In this document: positions 24,845-32,902 of the stretch, one piece after another
Numbering within the stretch: position 1 is the stretch's first letter
How the letters are laid out: every line of letters begins with the position of its first letter
From: a bacterium
Lineage (GTDB): Bacteria; 4484-113; JAGGVC01
DNA: 64,000 nucleotides
NCBI GenBank assembly: GCA_039961635.1
Contig: JABRWB010000041.1
Coordinates: forward strand, 1-64,000
Direction of reading: 5' to 3'
Translations under genes and position numbers: made by a program
The notes under the pieces: generated by a model
Told to the model about the DNA's origin: nothing
The model's input: the letters and a program-made list of their open reading frames with translations, nothing else
Databases searched by the model: none

Positions 24845-25960
24845 ATGTCTTCTTATCCCATTGAACTCCTGGATTATGAGCTTCCGTCCGAGCTGATAGC
24901 GCAGGAGCCCCTGGACGATAGATCGGCGTCAAGAATGCTCCATGTAATCCGCAATTCCGGCGAGATAATTCACAGAAATTTCCGTGATCTTCCTAAGCTG
25001 CTTAGGATTGGGGATGTATTGGTGCTGAACGACAGCAAGGTGATTCCCGGAAGAATCCGCGGACGCAAACTCACCGGCGGCTCGGTGGAAATCGTCGTAC
25101 TGAAGGAGATGGATGAATATCGGTTCGAAGTAATCGCCGAAGTGCGGGGAGGATTGAAGAAAGGCGATAGATACTTGCTTGTGAACGATTTTCTGATCGA
25201 GGTCGAATGGGCGGAGCAAGGAGGCCCGCGTGGAATAATAAAAGCAACGGCCTACTTGCCCAAATGCCACGATGAAGAGCAATTCAAACTCGATGACATG
25301 CATCCTGCGGCCGAATTGGAGGAGCCGTTATTTCTCGAAATGTTTTATTCCGGCGGGGAAATGCCCATTCCACCATACATCAAACGTCAGTCGGAATTTC
25401 CCGACCGATATCAGACGGTCTACGCGCTAAACAGGGGTAGCGCGGCCGCTCCTACCGCCGGATTGCATTTCACGCAAGAGGTTCTTGACGAAATCGCGAG
25501 GCGCGGCGTTGATATCCAGCGAATCACTCTGCATATAGGCATTGGAACGTTTTTGCCGATAAGGTCAGAGGATTTGGCCATGCACAAAATGCATAAGGAG
25601 GAATATCGCGTCTCCGAAGAAGCAGCCGAGGCGATTATAAAAGCAATCCGCGAAGGCCGGCGGATCGTTGCAGCAGGCACAACTACCGTGCGCACGCTCG
25701 AAGCTGTATTCTCGCCGTGCAATTGCTCGGTGGACGGTACACCTTTCAAATTAAAAGGCGAAACGGATTTGTTCATCTTTCCCGGCTACAATTTCAAAGT
25801 AGTTGGTGCAATGTTAACCAACTTTCATTTACCGAAAAGCACTTTGCTGGCAATGGTGTATGCGTTTGGGGGGCGGAACGTGATAAGAAACGCCTATCAA
25901 TCGGCCATCTCGGAACGCTACCGCTTTTATTCGTTCGGCGACTGCATGCTTATAGAGTGA
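24845..25960 (+). CDS. queA: S-adenosylmethionine:tRNA ribosyltransferase-isomerase
   Basis: A 371-residue enzyme that transfers and isomerises the ribosyl part of SAM onto 7-deazaguanine tRNA to form epoxyqueuosine. Family segments include YELPSELIAQEPLDDRSASRML, LNDSKVIPGRIRGRK, AAPTAGLHFT, RIVAAGTTTVRTLEA, and the C-terminal LTNFHLPKSTLLAMVYAFGG. I choose ATG 24845; ATG 24815 is also in frame and would overlap trmFO. It is probably cotranscribed with trmFO, a second tRNA-modification gene. Confidence 0.92.
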   Translation: MSSYPIELLDYELPSELIAQEPLDDRSASRMLHVIRNSGEIIHRNFRDLPKLLRIGDVLVLNDSKVIPGRIRGRKLTGGSVEIVVLKEMDEYRFEVIAEVRGGLKKGDRYLLVNDFLIEVEWAEQGGPRGIIKATAYLPKCHDEEQFKLDDMHPAAELEEPLFLEMFYSGGEMPIPPYIKRQSEFPDRYQTVYALNRGSAAAPTAGLHFTQEVLDEIARRGVDIQRITLHIGIGTFLPIRSEDLAMHKMHKEEYRVSEEAAEAIIKAIREGRRIVAAGTTTVRTLEAVFSPCNCSVDGTPFKLKGETDLFIFPGYNFKVVGAMLTNFHLPKSTLLAMVYAFGGRNVIRNAYQSAISERYRFYSFGDCMLIE

Positions 25961-26018
25961 TGAAAAATCGTTGAGATTCTGCGCCCGAAAAGTCAAACGC
26001 CAAACATTAATGTTTTTG

Positions 26019-28262
26019 CTACTTAAAGTAGTGGCATTCCCGGCAGGATTTATCCGGATAATGCGCCTCGTCCTTGTCGGCATGGCACATTTGGCAGTTT
26101 TGCCTCGGCACCTCCCGCCAGGCGTGGTTTGCGTGGCAGGTCATACAGCTTTGATGACCATCGCGAACGTGCAGCCCCTTGGATGTCATATCCGCATGGC
26201 AAGACGCGCAGCTTTCGGGATCCGCCTTCCACTCGTGTGTCGCATGGCACATTGCACAGTTGTTTTTGATGCTCTCCTCGTTTGCCTGAAGCTTGTCCGC
26301 GTGGCACATCGTGCAAGATGGCATTTCAGTCTTGCTGAATGAGTGGGCTGCGTGGCACATCGTGCACGTCGTCATTTTCGATTTCAAGTTGGTTTCCGCA
26401 ATGTCCGCATGACAAGTCGCACAGGCTACTTCCGGCTTGGGCGTCCAGTTGTGGTCAGCATGGCAGAAAGAGCAGGATACATGCGGCCCGGAGGAAGTTT
26501 CATCCGCTTTATCCGCATGGCAGCTAGCGCAATCCAGCGTCCGAGTCCAGGTATGAGGGATGTGGCACAGCGCGCAGTTTGCTTTGAATTGACCTGAAGA
26601 GGCGTTGCCGTTATCCACCTGCGATGGATGGCAGGTCTTGCAGGCTCCCGGCGGTTCGGGAGACCAGTTGTGCCCCGCGTGGCACATTGCACACTCGGGC
26701 ATTCCAGCCGTGGCAGTGTCGGTTCCGATGTCTGCGTGGCAGGACAGACACAAAATAGGCTCGGGTTTCCACAGGTGATCGGAATGACAAAGCGCGCAAT
26801 CCGCCTTTACGTTGTTCAGCGACGCCAGACCGGAATCGCGCACGTCAGGATGACATTGGCCGCAGAACTTGCTGTTCCGGAGAGTGTGAACCGCGGCCAT
26901 CTGGAATTCGTTCAGCTTCAGAGCTTTGTCGGCCTTTTGCTTCGCTACTTCCGCTTCGGAGATTTCTAAGATTTGAGCAAGTTCCGCGTCCGTTGCCGCG
27001 GGAAGATTGGGCTTCCAGGTGTGTGGATTGTGGCAGAGGCTGCAATCCGCTTTGGCGGGCAGTTCTTTGGAATTGGCGACCGGGCTGTGATGGCAAGCGG
27101 CGCAAGACTGCCAGCCCTTGAAGCTGCCTTCGTGGGTGTTGTGGCAAATGGCGCAGTTTTGCATTTTGCCTTTGAGCACTTCCTTGACAACTGGAGCATG
27201 GCAGCTGCGGCAAGTTGAGGATCCTCTGGGCGCTTTCCACGTGTGGTTCTGGTGGCATGACAAACATTGCTTATGTTTGGAAGGAATGCTGGAAGCGGGC
27301 ACCGCGCCCGGATAAATGGCTCTTGAGTGGCATTCGAGGCATTTGGATGGAGCTGCAACCTTCCAGTCGGAAATCGCGTGGCAGCTAAGGCAATCTTTGT
27401 GCTTCGCCGGTGCCGATGCGGGAGCGAAACGCTCCTTCCAGCCCGGTTCGTGGCAGCTTGCACAAGTACCGGTTTTGAAATTGCCCAGATAATGTGGGCT
27501 ATGACATTGGATGCAGTTCTTGGGGTGGAATGGGAAGTTGTGTTCAAGCACTTCCGTTGTTTGGGTATGGCACTGCGTGCAAAACTCGGCGTTTCCGACG
27601 TTGGTCCAGGAATGGGGCTTGTGGCACTGAACGCAGGATTGATGTCCCGGATTGGAAGTCTGGCCCGGCTTATAAACCGCATGGCAGTTCAGGCAGGTAG
27701 AAGACGTAATCTCGTAACTTTCGTCGTGTGGATTGTGGCAACTCTTGCAGGATATTGCCATCGCAGCATCGGGGGAAAAGAAATCCTTGTTAATTTCAGT
27801 CTGCAGTGGTTCGGCGTGGCATATCTGGCAGTCGTTGAATTCGGGAACAAGCTCCATTCCCGTTTTTTGGACTTTGAAAACGTGACAAGCCCAACAATGG
27901 TTTTTTGCCTGTTCGCTGGTGAAATGGCCTTCAGCGTGGCATTCGAGGCATTTTTTGGGATCGGGCAGCTCCAGGAAGTTGTCGGTGTTGTGGCACGTTG
28001 CGCATTCCATCCGCTCTTTGAGTACGTGGGAGCCGTGGCCGGGCGTGTTGGGAAGGGATTTCCACAGGTCTGCGGAAATTCCGGCAGGAGGTGTTTCGGA
28101 AAATTCGGAGACGGGCACTTTGGCGGCGTTGTGCTTGTCCTGACCGCCACACGTGGTCAATATCAAGATAGCCGGCAGAAGAAAAAAAAGACGCAAATCT
28201 GCGCTCGATTTGAGCGAGATTTGCGACCAAAAACGAAGCTTGGTTGGCGACGGCAGGGTCAT
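26019..28262 (-). CDS. 33-haem c-type cytochrome, probable lipoprotein
   Basis: A 747-residue protein in which I count 33 C-x-x-C-H haem-binding motifs. The N-terminus is hydrophobic and ends in ILTTCGGQ, a plausible lipobox, so it may be lipid-anchored at an outer or inner membrane. The second half consists of about seven diheme modules of roughly 35 residues, each with C-x-x-C-H-x-x-H-x-W or F, then C-x-x-C-H-A-D. Extra His residues would provide bis-His ligation. Such proteins carry electrons over long distances. It is the last gene of the Rieske/cytochrome b operon. The start ATG lacks a clear ribosome-binding site, so the N-terminus is tentative. Confidence 0.88.
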   Translation of the reverse strand: MTLPSPTKLRFWSQISLKSSADLRLFFLLPAILILTTCGGQDKHNAAKVPVSEFSETPPAGISADLWKSLPNTPGHGSHVLKERMECATCHNTDNFLELPDPKKCLECHAEGHFTSEQAKNHCWACHVFKVQKTGMELVPEFNDCQICHAEPLQTEINKDFFSPDAAMAISCKSCHNPHDESYEITSSTCLNCHAVYKPGQTSNPGHQSCVQCHKPHSWTNVGNAEFCTQCHTQTTEVLEHNFPFHPKNCIQCHSPHYLGNFKTGTCASCHEPGWKERFAPASAPAKHKDCLSCHAISDWKVAAPSKCLECHSRAIYPGAVPASSIPSKHKQCLSCHQNHTWKAPRGSSTCRSCHAPVVKEVLKGKMQNCAICHNTHEGSFKGWQSCAACHHSPVANSKELPAKADCSLCHNPHTWKPNLPAATDAELAQILEISEAEVAKQKADKALKLNEFQMAAVHTLRNSKFCGQCHPDVRDSGLASLNNVKADCALCHSDHLWKPEPILCLSCHADIGTDTATAGMPECAMCHAGHNWSPEPPGACKTCHPSQVDNGNASSGQFKANCALCHIPHTWTRTLDCASCHADKADETSSGPHVSCSFCHADHNWTPKPEVACATCHADIAETNLKSKMTTCTMCHAAHSFSKTEMPSCTMCHADKLQANEESIKNNCAMCHATHEWKADPESCASCHADMTSKGLHVRDGHQSCMTCHANHAWREVPRQNCQMCHADKDEAHYPDKSCRECHYFK

Positions 28263-28314
28263 CTGTCTAAACAGGGACAGGCGCCCAGGGACGCCGTCCG
28301 GGGCTTGAGAATTA

Positions 28315-29598
28315 CTACCGGTTTCCCAAAACCACCTTCGTATAGTACAGCATCAGCAGGCCGTAAGCAAACACCAAAGCCCCCAAAATCAAAACTGTGC
28401 GCTTGGCCTGTCTGCCCCGCGAAATCAGTTTCGTGGTGAAAGACTTGATTTCCATGTAAATGGATTCGGCCTCTTTGTGGTTGTCGGAAATGAGCTTTCC
28501 ATCGACTGAATGCTGGAGGCCGCGCGCCGTAAGCAGTTTCGTGGTTATTTCTTCCACCTTTGGAAGCATATCGGTCATACTTAAATGCGTAGTTTTTTCC
28601 GTTTCTTCAACTAGTGTAAGACACTCCTCGTGAAGCTCGTTTAGTCCGGCAAGCGATGTTTTTATCGTGTTAATCGTTGCGTACGCCGCGCTTTTGGTGT
28701 CGTGGCACGATAAACATCCGCCTTTTTCGGTTGATGTTATGAACTCGTCGGTAGGTTTTTTAAGCTTGTGATTATCGTGGCAAGTTATGCAGCGAGGAAA
28801 GCTCATAGCTTTGAAGGCTTCATTGTGAGGCCCTTGCGCGTAATATTGCTCGGTTCGAAGATGGCAAGAGCCGCATACATTCACGACAGAATCTACTCCC
28901 GGAGGCGCAGCGCCGTGATAGCCGTGGCAGGAAGTGCATACCGGTGCGGCTGTTTCCTTCTCCTTGAAAAGCAGTTCGCCATGCCGGCCGGCCATGTAAT
29001 CGCTCACTATATCGGCGTCTATTCCATAGGCGGACATTAGCGATTTATCTGCATGGCATTTGCCGCAGGTTGCAGGGATGTTTTCGTGATGCGTGGATGA
29101 CTGCGGATTTGACGCTGGAGCAATTAAGTGCGGCGAATGGCAGTCCGAGCAGAATGCAACATTCATGTCGCCGTTTTCAAAAAAGCGCTTGCCGTGAATA
29201 CTCGTTTTGTAAAGTTCAAGCTGATCGGTGCGCATATTTCCGAACTGCTTCATGTATTCCGGGTTTGCATGGCATTTCGTGCAGGTATCAAGTATCTGGC
29301 CGCCGGTCGGCTTGCCGACGAAACCAATTGCAGGATCCATCGCGACCGCCACGTCTCCTGAAGTTGGATCGCCTCCATGACAATCAACGCAACCCAGTCC
29401 CTTATCCCAGTGCGTGCTTTTTTTGAAATCCTGAACCAATTTCAGATATTTGCCTCCCATTTTTTCGTGGCAGGCGATACAACTATCCGAGCGTTTCCCT
29501 ACAACCTCTTGAGCCAAGGCGGGTTTGGTCAAGAATAACAATAAAAGAGCAGTTATCGGCAAAAAAACCTCGCGAAATGCGATTCTAGGAGTTTTCAC
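28315..29598 (-). CDS. membrane-anchored 9-haem c-type cytochrome
   Basis: A 427-residue protein with a signal peptide (1-29), nine C-x-x-C-H motifs in the first ~300 residues, a helical linker rich in Glu and Thr, and one C-terminal membrane segment (TVLILGALVFAYGLLMLYY). The periplasmic haem domain is therefore tethered to the inner membrane. It overlaps the subunit IV gene as ATGA. The position suggests it takes electrons from the Rieske protein in place of a monohaem cytochrome c1 or f. Its precise family is not recognised. Confidence 0.85.
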   Translation of the reverse strand: MKTPRIAFREVFLPITALLLLFLTKPALAQEVVGKRSDSCIACHEKMGGKYLKLVQDFKKSTHWDKGLGCVDCHGGDPTSGDVAVAMDPAIGFVGKPTGGQILDTCTKCHANPEYMKQFGNMRTDQLELYKTSIHGKRFFENGDMNVAFCSDCHSPHLIAPASNPQSSTHHENIPATCGKCHADKSLMSAYGIDADIVSDYMAGRHGELLFKEKETAAPVCTSCHGYHGAAPPGVDSVVNVCGSCHLRTEQYYAQGPHNEAFKAMSFPRCITCHDNHKLKKPTDEFITSTEKGGCLSCHDTKSAAYATINTIKTSLAGLNELHEECLTLVEETEKTTHLSMTDMLPKVEEITTKLLTARGLQHSVDGKLISDNHKEAESIYMEIKSFTTKLISRGRQAKRTVLILGALVFAYGLLMLYYTKVVLGNR

Positions 29599-30029
29599 GA
29601 ATAATACCCCCAGATTGTGAAAGTGATATAGAAAATCACAAATGCCAAGCCGGCGAGTGAAACCAGCGGCCTTTTGATGGGGTGCTGTGCATCTGCCGGA
29701 GTGCGATCAAGCCACGGCAGTAAAGCAACCGCCAGGAAAAACAGGCCGGAGATAATGATCGTAAACGGCTTGTTGAAATCTTGAATGCCGGCGAAGTCTT
29801 TTGGAACCACTTTTAATAGTTGATAAACCGCCAGAAAATACCACTCAGGCTTTATGTGGGTTGGAGTCGTGAAAGGGTCTGCGGGAGGTTCGAGCCCTTT
29901 TACGTATAAGCCGCACAAAATTACAATCAGGCCTAGGCAAAAAATCGCCACCGCCATTTCGGTTAAAAGGTGCGTCGGCCAAAACCTTGGCCCAACGACT
30001 TTTTCTCCTGGACGCGGATGGTAAACCAC
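29595..30029 (-). CDS. cytochrome b6-f type subunit IV (C-terminal cytochrome b part)
   Basis: A 144-residue membrane protein matching the C-terminal half of cytochrome b. It has three hydrophobic helices and the quinol-oxidation-site motif PEWY in HIKPEWYFLAVYQLLK. The split of cytochrome b into b6 and subunit IV is as in b6f complexes and the QcrABC complexes of Gram-positives. The gene ends overlapping the 9-haem cytochrome start. GAGG-like sequence precedes the ATG. Confidence 0.9.
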   Translation of the reverse strand: MVYHPRPGEKVVGPRFWPTHLLTEMAVAIFCLGLIVILCGLYVKGLEPPADPFTTPTHIKPEWYFLAVYQLLKVVPKDFAGIQDFNKPFTIIISGLFFLAVALLPWLDRTPADAQHPIKRPLVSLAGLAFVIFYITFTIWGYYS

Positions 30030-30038
30030 GATGACCTC

Positions 30039-30734
30039 CTAAAGCGGGCCTGAAATGCCCTGGCGCCTGATCATAAGGAAATGACCAAGCATAAAAACAA
30101 GCGTCCCCAAAGGAAGAAAGACAACGTGCAACATGAAAAACCTGGTTAAAGTGTCGCCGGATACCGTGGCTCCGCCCCTTAAAAGCACTATAAGAAGGTT
30201 TCCAAGCGCAGGCGGGGGCACGGCCTTAGCCAAATCGGTGCCGACAGTAGTCGCCCAGTAGGCAATTTGATCCCAAGGAAGCAGGTATCCCGTGAAACCG
30301 AATAAGAGTCCGATTAAGAGCAATACCACCCCACTGACCCAAGTCATCTCTCGCGGTGCTTTGTAGCTTCCTGTAAAGAAAACCCGCGCCATATGGAGGA
30401 AGAGAAACACAATGAACAAGTTCGCGCACCAATGGTGGACGCTTCTGACAAACCAGCCGAAGCTGACCTCGGTAGCGATGAATCTAACCGAGTTATATGC
30501 CTCTGAAACTGTTGGCTTATAGTAAAGAAGCAAAAGAATTCCGCTTACAAGCTGGATGCCGAACATCAAAAAGGTCAAGCCGCCAAGGCAGTACATCCAG
30601 TTTGTTGCGTGCAATGGGACGATCTGGTTGGCTTGCGCGCGCCACCATTCCCGCCATTCGAACCGTTCCTCGAACCAGTCGCCTACCCGCCAACTCCAAG
30701 GCCTTTCAGATTTGCTTTGAGGAGATGCGCTCAT
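30039..30734 (-). CDS. cytochrome b6-type subunit
   Basis: A 231-residue integral membrane protein with four helices. The b-haem ligands are visible as His100/His114 in HHWCANLFIVFLFLH and His203/His218 in the fourth helix. Cys49 in NWMYCLGGL aligns with the Cys that covalently holds the extra haem c_n (c_i) in b6f and Gram-positive complexes. It forms the quinol-oxidising core with the Rieske protein and subunit IV. Its start overlaps the Rieske stop (ATGA). Confidence 0.92.
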   Translation of the reverse strand: MSASPQSKSERPWSWRVGDWFEERFEWREWWRAQANQIVPLHATNWMYCLGGLTFLMFGIQLVSGILLLLYYKPTVSEAYNSVRFIATEVSFGWFVRSVHHWCANLFIVFLFLHMARVFFTGSYKAPREMTWVSGVVLLLIGLLFGFTGYLLPWDQIAYWATTVGTDLAKAVPPPALGNLLIVLLRGGATVSGDTLTRFFMLHVVFLPLGTLVFMLGHFLMIRRQGISGPL

Positions 30735-31195
30735 GACACCTCCGCCCCAACGAAGATTTTTCCTTCCCGTATTACCACTTTGTATTGCTTAAGATCCCTG
30801 GGTGAGGGGCCGGCGATCAACTTGCCGTCGAACGTGAACCGTGCGCCGTGGCAGGGACAATCAAGTTCATTGCTTGCAACGTCGACCATGCAGCCAAGGT
30901 GAGGACATTTTTTTTCTAGTGCTTTTAACGCTCCATCGGCAAGGAATACGATAATCGGGACGCCATCAGATCCCATTACAGTTTTGGGAGAACCGTCGCC
31001 CACCGACCCCTCGGGGCCCACCTCGATCAGTTCGTTTTTCTCCGACGTTCGTTTGGGTGGAATAAGGATGTTGAGTAAGGGGAAGCAAATGATGAATGCA
31101 AGGCCGAGGAAAGAGCTCCCAAGAAGCCATTCGACAGCCTTGCGACGAGCCTCATTGGACTCGTCAGCATGCCCTGGTTCGAATTCCTTTACCAC
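30731..31195 (-). CDS. Rieske iron-sulfur protein
   Basis: A 154-residue protein with one N-terminal membrane anchor (residues ~22-45) and the [2Fe-2S] Rieske motifs CPHLGC and CPCHG, giving two Cys and two His ligands. It takes one electron from quinol in a bc/b6f-type complex. It is the first gene of the five-gene respiratory operon. The start is GTG 31195 with GGAGG six bases upstream, and a near-perfect promoter lies at 31234-31262. Confidence 0.93.
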   Translation of the reverse strand: MVKEFEPGHADESNEARRKAVEWLLGSSFLGLAFIICFPLLNILIPPKRTSEKNELIEVGPEGSVGDGSPKTVMGSDGVPIIVFLADGALKALEKKCPHLGCMVDVASNELDCPCHGARFTFDGKLIAGPSPRDLKQYKVVIREGKIFVGAEVS

Positions 31196-31233
31196 TATTA
31201 ACCTCCGAATCGGGGAAACACAGAGCCATAAAA

Positions 31234-31262
31234 ATGCTAGTGGTGTTTTCTCAACTTGTCAA
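31234..31262 (-). promoter_or_regulatory. promoter of the Rieske/cytochrome operon
   Basis: Minus strand: perfect TTGACA (31262-31257), 17-bp spacer and TAGCAT (31239-31234). The predicted start is near 31227, giving a leader of about 32 bases with GGAGG. It is divergent from the promoter of the next gene, about 40 bp apart. Confidence 0.65.
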
Positions 31263-31301
31263 CAGTTATCGGTAAATCGGTACCTTTTTATTGATATCGG
31301 T

Positions 31302-31330
31302 TTGACTATCACGAGGAGCTCGCTTATCAT
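31302..31330 (+). promoter_or_regulatory. complete promoter of the NAGPA-domain gene, leaderless
   Basis: TTGACT (31302-31307), a 17-bp spacer and TATCAT (31325-31330), then six bases and the GTG at 31337. The layout is the same as at comEA. Confidence 0.7.
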
Positions 31331-31336
31331 CCCGTT

Positions 31337-32533
31337 GTGTTTTCGGGGCCGATACGTTTATTTATGTTTGCCGCCACCGCTTTCTGGTGGGCGGCCGCGC
31401 TGTTTTTTTGTCTGCCGTCAAAGATTGCTTCAGCTTGGGAACTGGACAAGACATGGCGCCGCAATATCGCCGACGGCGTTGAATTTGTACATTACAGGAT
31501 GATTTTCGAGCGTGGGCCGGCGCACATTTTCGTCGTCGAGGTTGATCCGCTCAGTTCGTATAGCCTTAAGCCGGTTATAGCAAATAACCGAATAGGTTCC
31601 TTGGAAGAAGTTGGCTCGATCGCCAAGAGAGCAGGGGCGGTGGCTGCCATCAACGGCGGATTCTTTGACACCAAAACCAATTTACCGGTTGGGTTAATCG
31701 GTGTTAAACACCGACTTTTATACAACCAATGGCTTAACCGGGCCGTACTGGGAATTGACGAAAAGGGCTTCGCGAGTTTTGGCACTTTCAGGGTTAGCGC
31801 CGAGCTTTACTTTCCGGATGTGGACAAGTCGGTGCCAATTCACGGCATCAACCGCCCGAGAAAGGAAGGCGATTTAATTGTATTCTATCCGGAGTTCGGA
31901 CCATCAACAAAAACGAACGAATGGGGCGTGGAAGTTCTCTGCAGGCGCATCAGTCCCACTTCAACCTACTACCCCTTTGCGGTTCTCGAACCGGAGAGGT
32001 ATCTAATTCAGGAAGTAAACAGGAACAACACAAGAATTCCAAGCGATGGCATGGTGCTTTCCTTCCATTCGTCCATACTAAAGGGCCTTACTTGGCTGGA
32101 CAAAGTGATGCTTGGCGAGGAAGTAATTGTGCGAACGAACCTGCCAAAGGAGTGGGATTCCTTTCCATACCTACTGGGCGGGGGCCCGATGCTTGTAAAA
32201 GAAGGTAGGCTGGTTTTGGATCCAGCAAAAGAAGGATTCAAAGCGTCGTTCAATTACCCTACTGCAAGAACCGCCGTAGGAAAAACCGTCAGCGGGAAAA
32301 TACTCATCGTCGTGGTTGACTCTGGTTCGAAGGATTACAGTATCGGCGCCACCTGGACGGAGCTGGCCTATGCGATGATTGGCCTGTATCCACTATCCGA
32401 CTTGATGGGCTTTGATGGCGGCGGGTCGTCCACCATGTTCGTAGACGGCAAAGTTGTAAACGAGCCCAAAGACGGCGCTTCAAGGCGCGTCAGCAATATT
32501 TTGGCGGTAGTGCCTTTCGACGAGTTTCTTTAA
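31337..32533 (+). CDS. exported phosphodiester glycosidase-family (NAGPA-domain) protein
   Basis: A 398-residue protein with an N-terminal membrane/signal segment (residues ~8-30) and a NAGPA-type domain. Family marks are AAINGGFFD, LLGGGPMLVKEGR, ARTAVGKT and the C-terminal GFDGGGSSTMFVDG with RRVSNIL. Proteins of this fold remove N-acetylglucosamine from phosphodiester links or act on cell-wall polymers; the substrate here is unknown. GTG start directly downstream of a complete promoter. Confidence 0.87.
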   Translation: MFSGPIRLFMFAATAFWWAAALFFCLPSKIASAWELDKTWRRNIADGVEFVHYRMIFERGPAHIFVVEVDPLSSYSLKPVIANNRIGSLEEVGSIAKRAGAVAAINGGFFDTKTNLPVGLIGVKHRLLYNQWLNRAVLGIDEKGFASFGTFRVSAELYFPDVDKSVPIHGINRPRKEGDLIVFYPEFGPSTKTNEWGVEVLCRRISPTSTYYPFAVLEPERYLIQEVNRNNTRIPSDGMVLSFHSSILKGLTWLDKVMLGEEVIVRTNLPKEWDSFPYLLGGGPMLVKEGRLVLDPAKEGFKASFNYPTARTAVGKTVSGKILIVVVDSGSKDYSIGATWTELAYAMIGLYPLSDLMGFDGGGSSTMFVDGKVVNEPKDGASRRVSNILAVVPFDEFL

Positions 32534-32542
32534 ACCGGGCCG

Positions 32543-32866
32543 CTACAGCTCAAAATGCAGGGGGTGGGATCCATCAGGCTCTACATCCACTTCCTGTTCC
32601 CCAAGCAAGTTGCCTTGAAAATCCATACATTTAACGGTGTAATGCCCCGGGGGTAGCCCAGTAATCGTGTACACGCCGTCGACTGCCTGGCCTTGGCTGA
32701 CTTCCTCGCCTTTGTCATTGACCGCCACCAGAGTGGCGCCATATGGGTTGCCATCCTTGCGGACACTGCCGGTTATTTCACCGGGCGGCGGCTCCGAGCA
32801 GGAAACCAAATATGCCGCCAACAACAACAGCGCCGCAAAAGCGATTGAAATGCGTCTGAAATTCAT
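32543..32866 (-). CDS. small lipoprotein with carboxypeptidase-regulatory-like domain
   Basis: A 107-residue protein with a lipoprotein signal (lipobox LVSC near residue 23) and a single beta-sandwich domain like those of the carboxypeptidase regulatory or transthyretin type (ITGSVRKDGNPYGATLVAVND, then YTITGLPPGHYTVKC). It probably sits in the periplasm or outer membrane; its partner is unknown. I choose the second of two adjacent ATGs, five bases after GGAGG. Confidence 0.72.
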   Translation of the reverse strand: MNFRRISIAFAALLLLAAYLVSCSEPPPGEITGSVRKDGNPYGATLVAVNDKGEEVSQGQAVDGVYTITGLPPGHYTVKCMDFQGNLLGEQEVDVEPDGSHPLHFEL

Positions 32867-32889
32867 CATTACCTCCAAAGCAAAAATAC

Positions 32890-32895
32890 AGTATA
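32890..32895 (-). promoter_or_regulatory. -10 element of the lipoprotein gene
   Basis: TATACT on the minus strand, about 24 bases before the ATG. It lies just after the stop of the upstream aminotransferase gene, so the lipoprotein can be expressed alone. Confidence 0.45.
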
Positions 32896-32902
32896 GCGCA
32901 GT

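Noticed and set aside
26002-26015. AAACATTAATGTTT palindrome as a terminator between queA and the 33-haem gene
   Set aside because: The stem is A/T only and the following T-run is short; it may be chance.
26025-27900. Regularly spaced short repeats resembling a CRISPR array
   Set aside because: The periodicity comes from C-x-x-C-H codons in a coding frame; units are diverged and the intervals are coding.
27327-28439. 370-residue plus-strand frame opposite the 33-haem gene
   Set aside because: Composition follows the repeated Cys-His codons of the cytochrome on the other strand.
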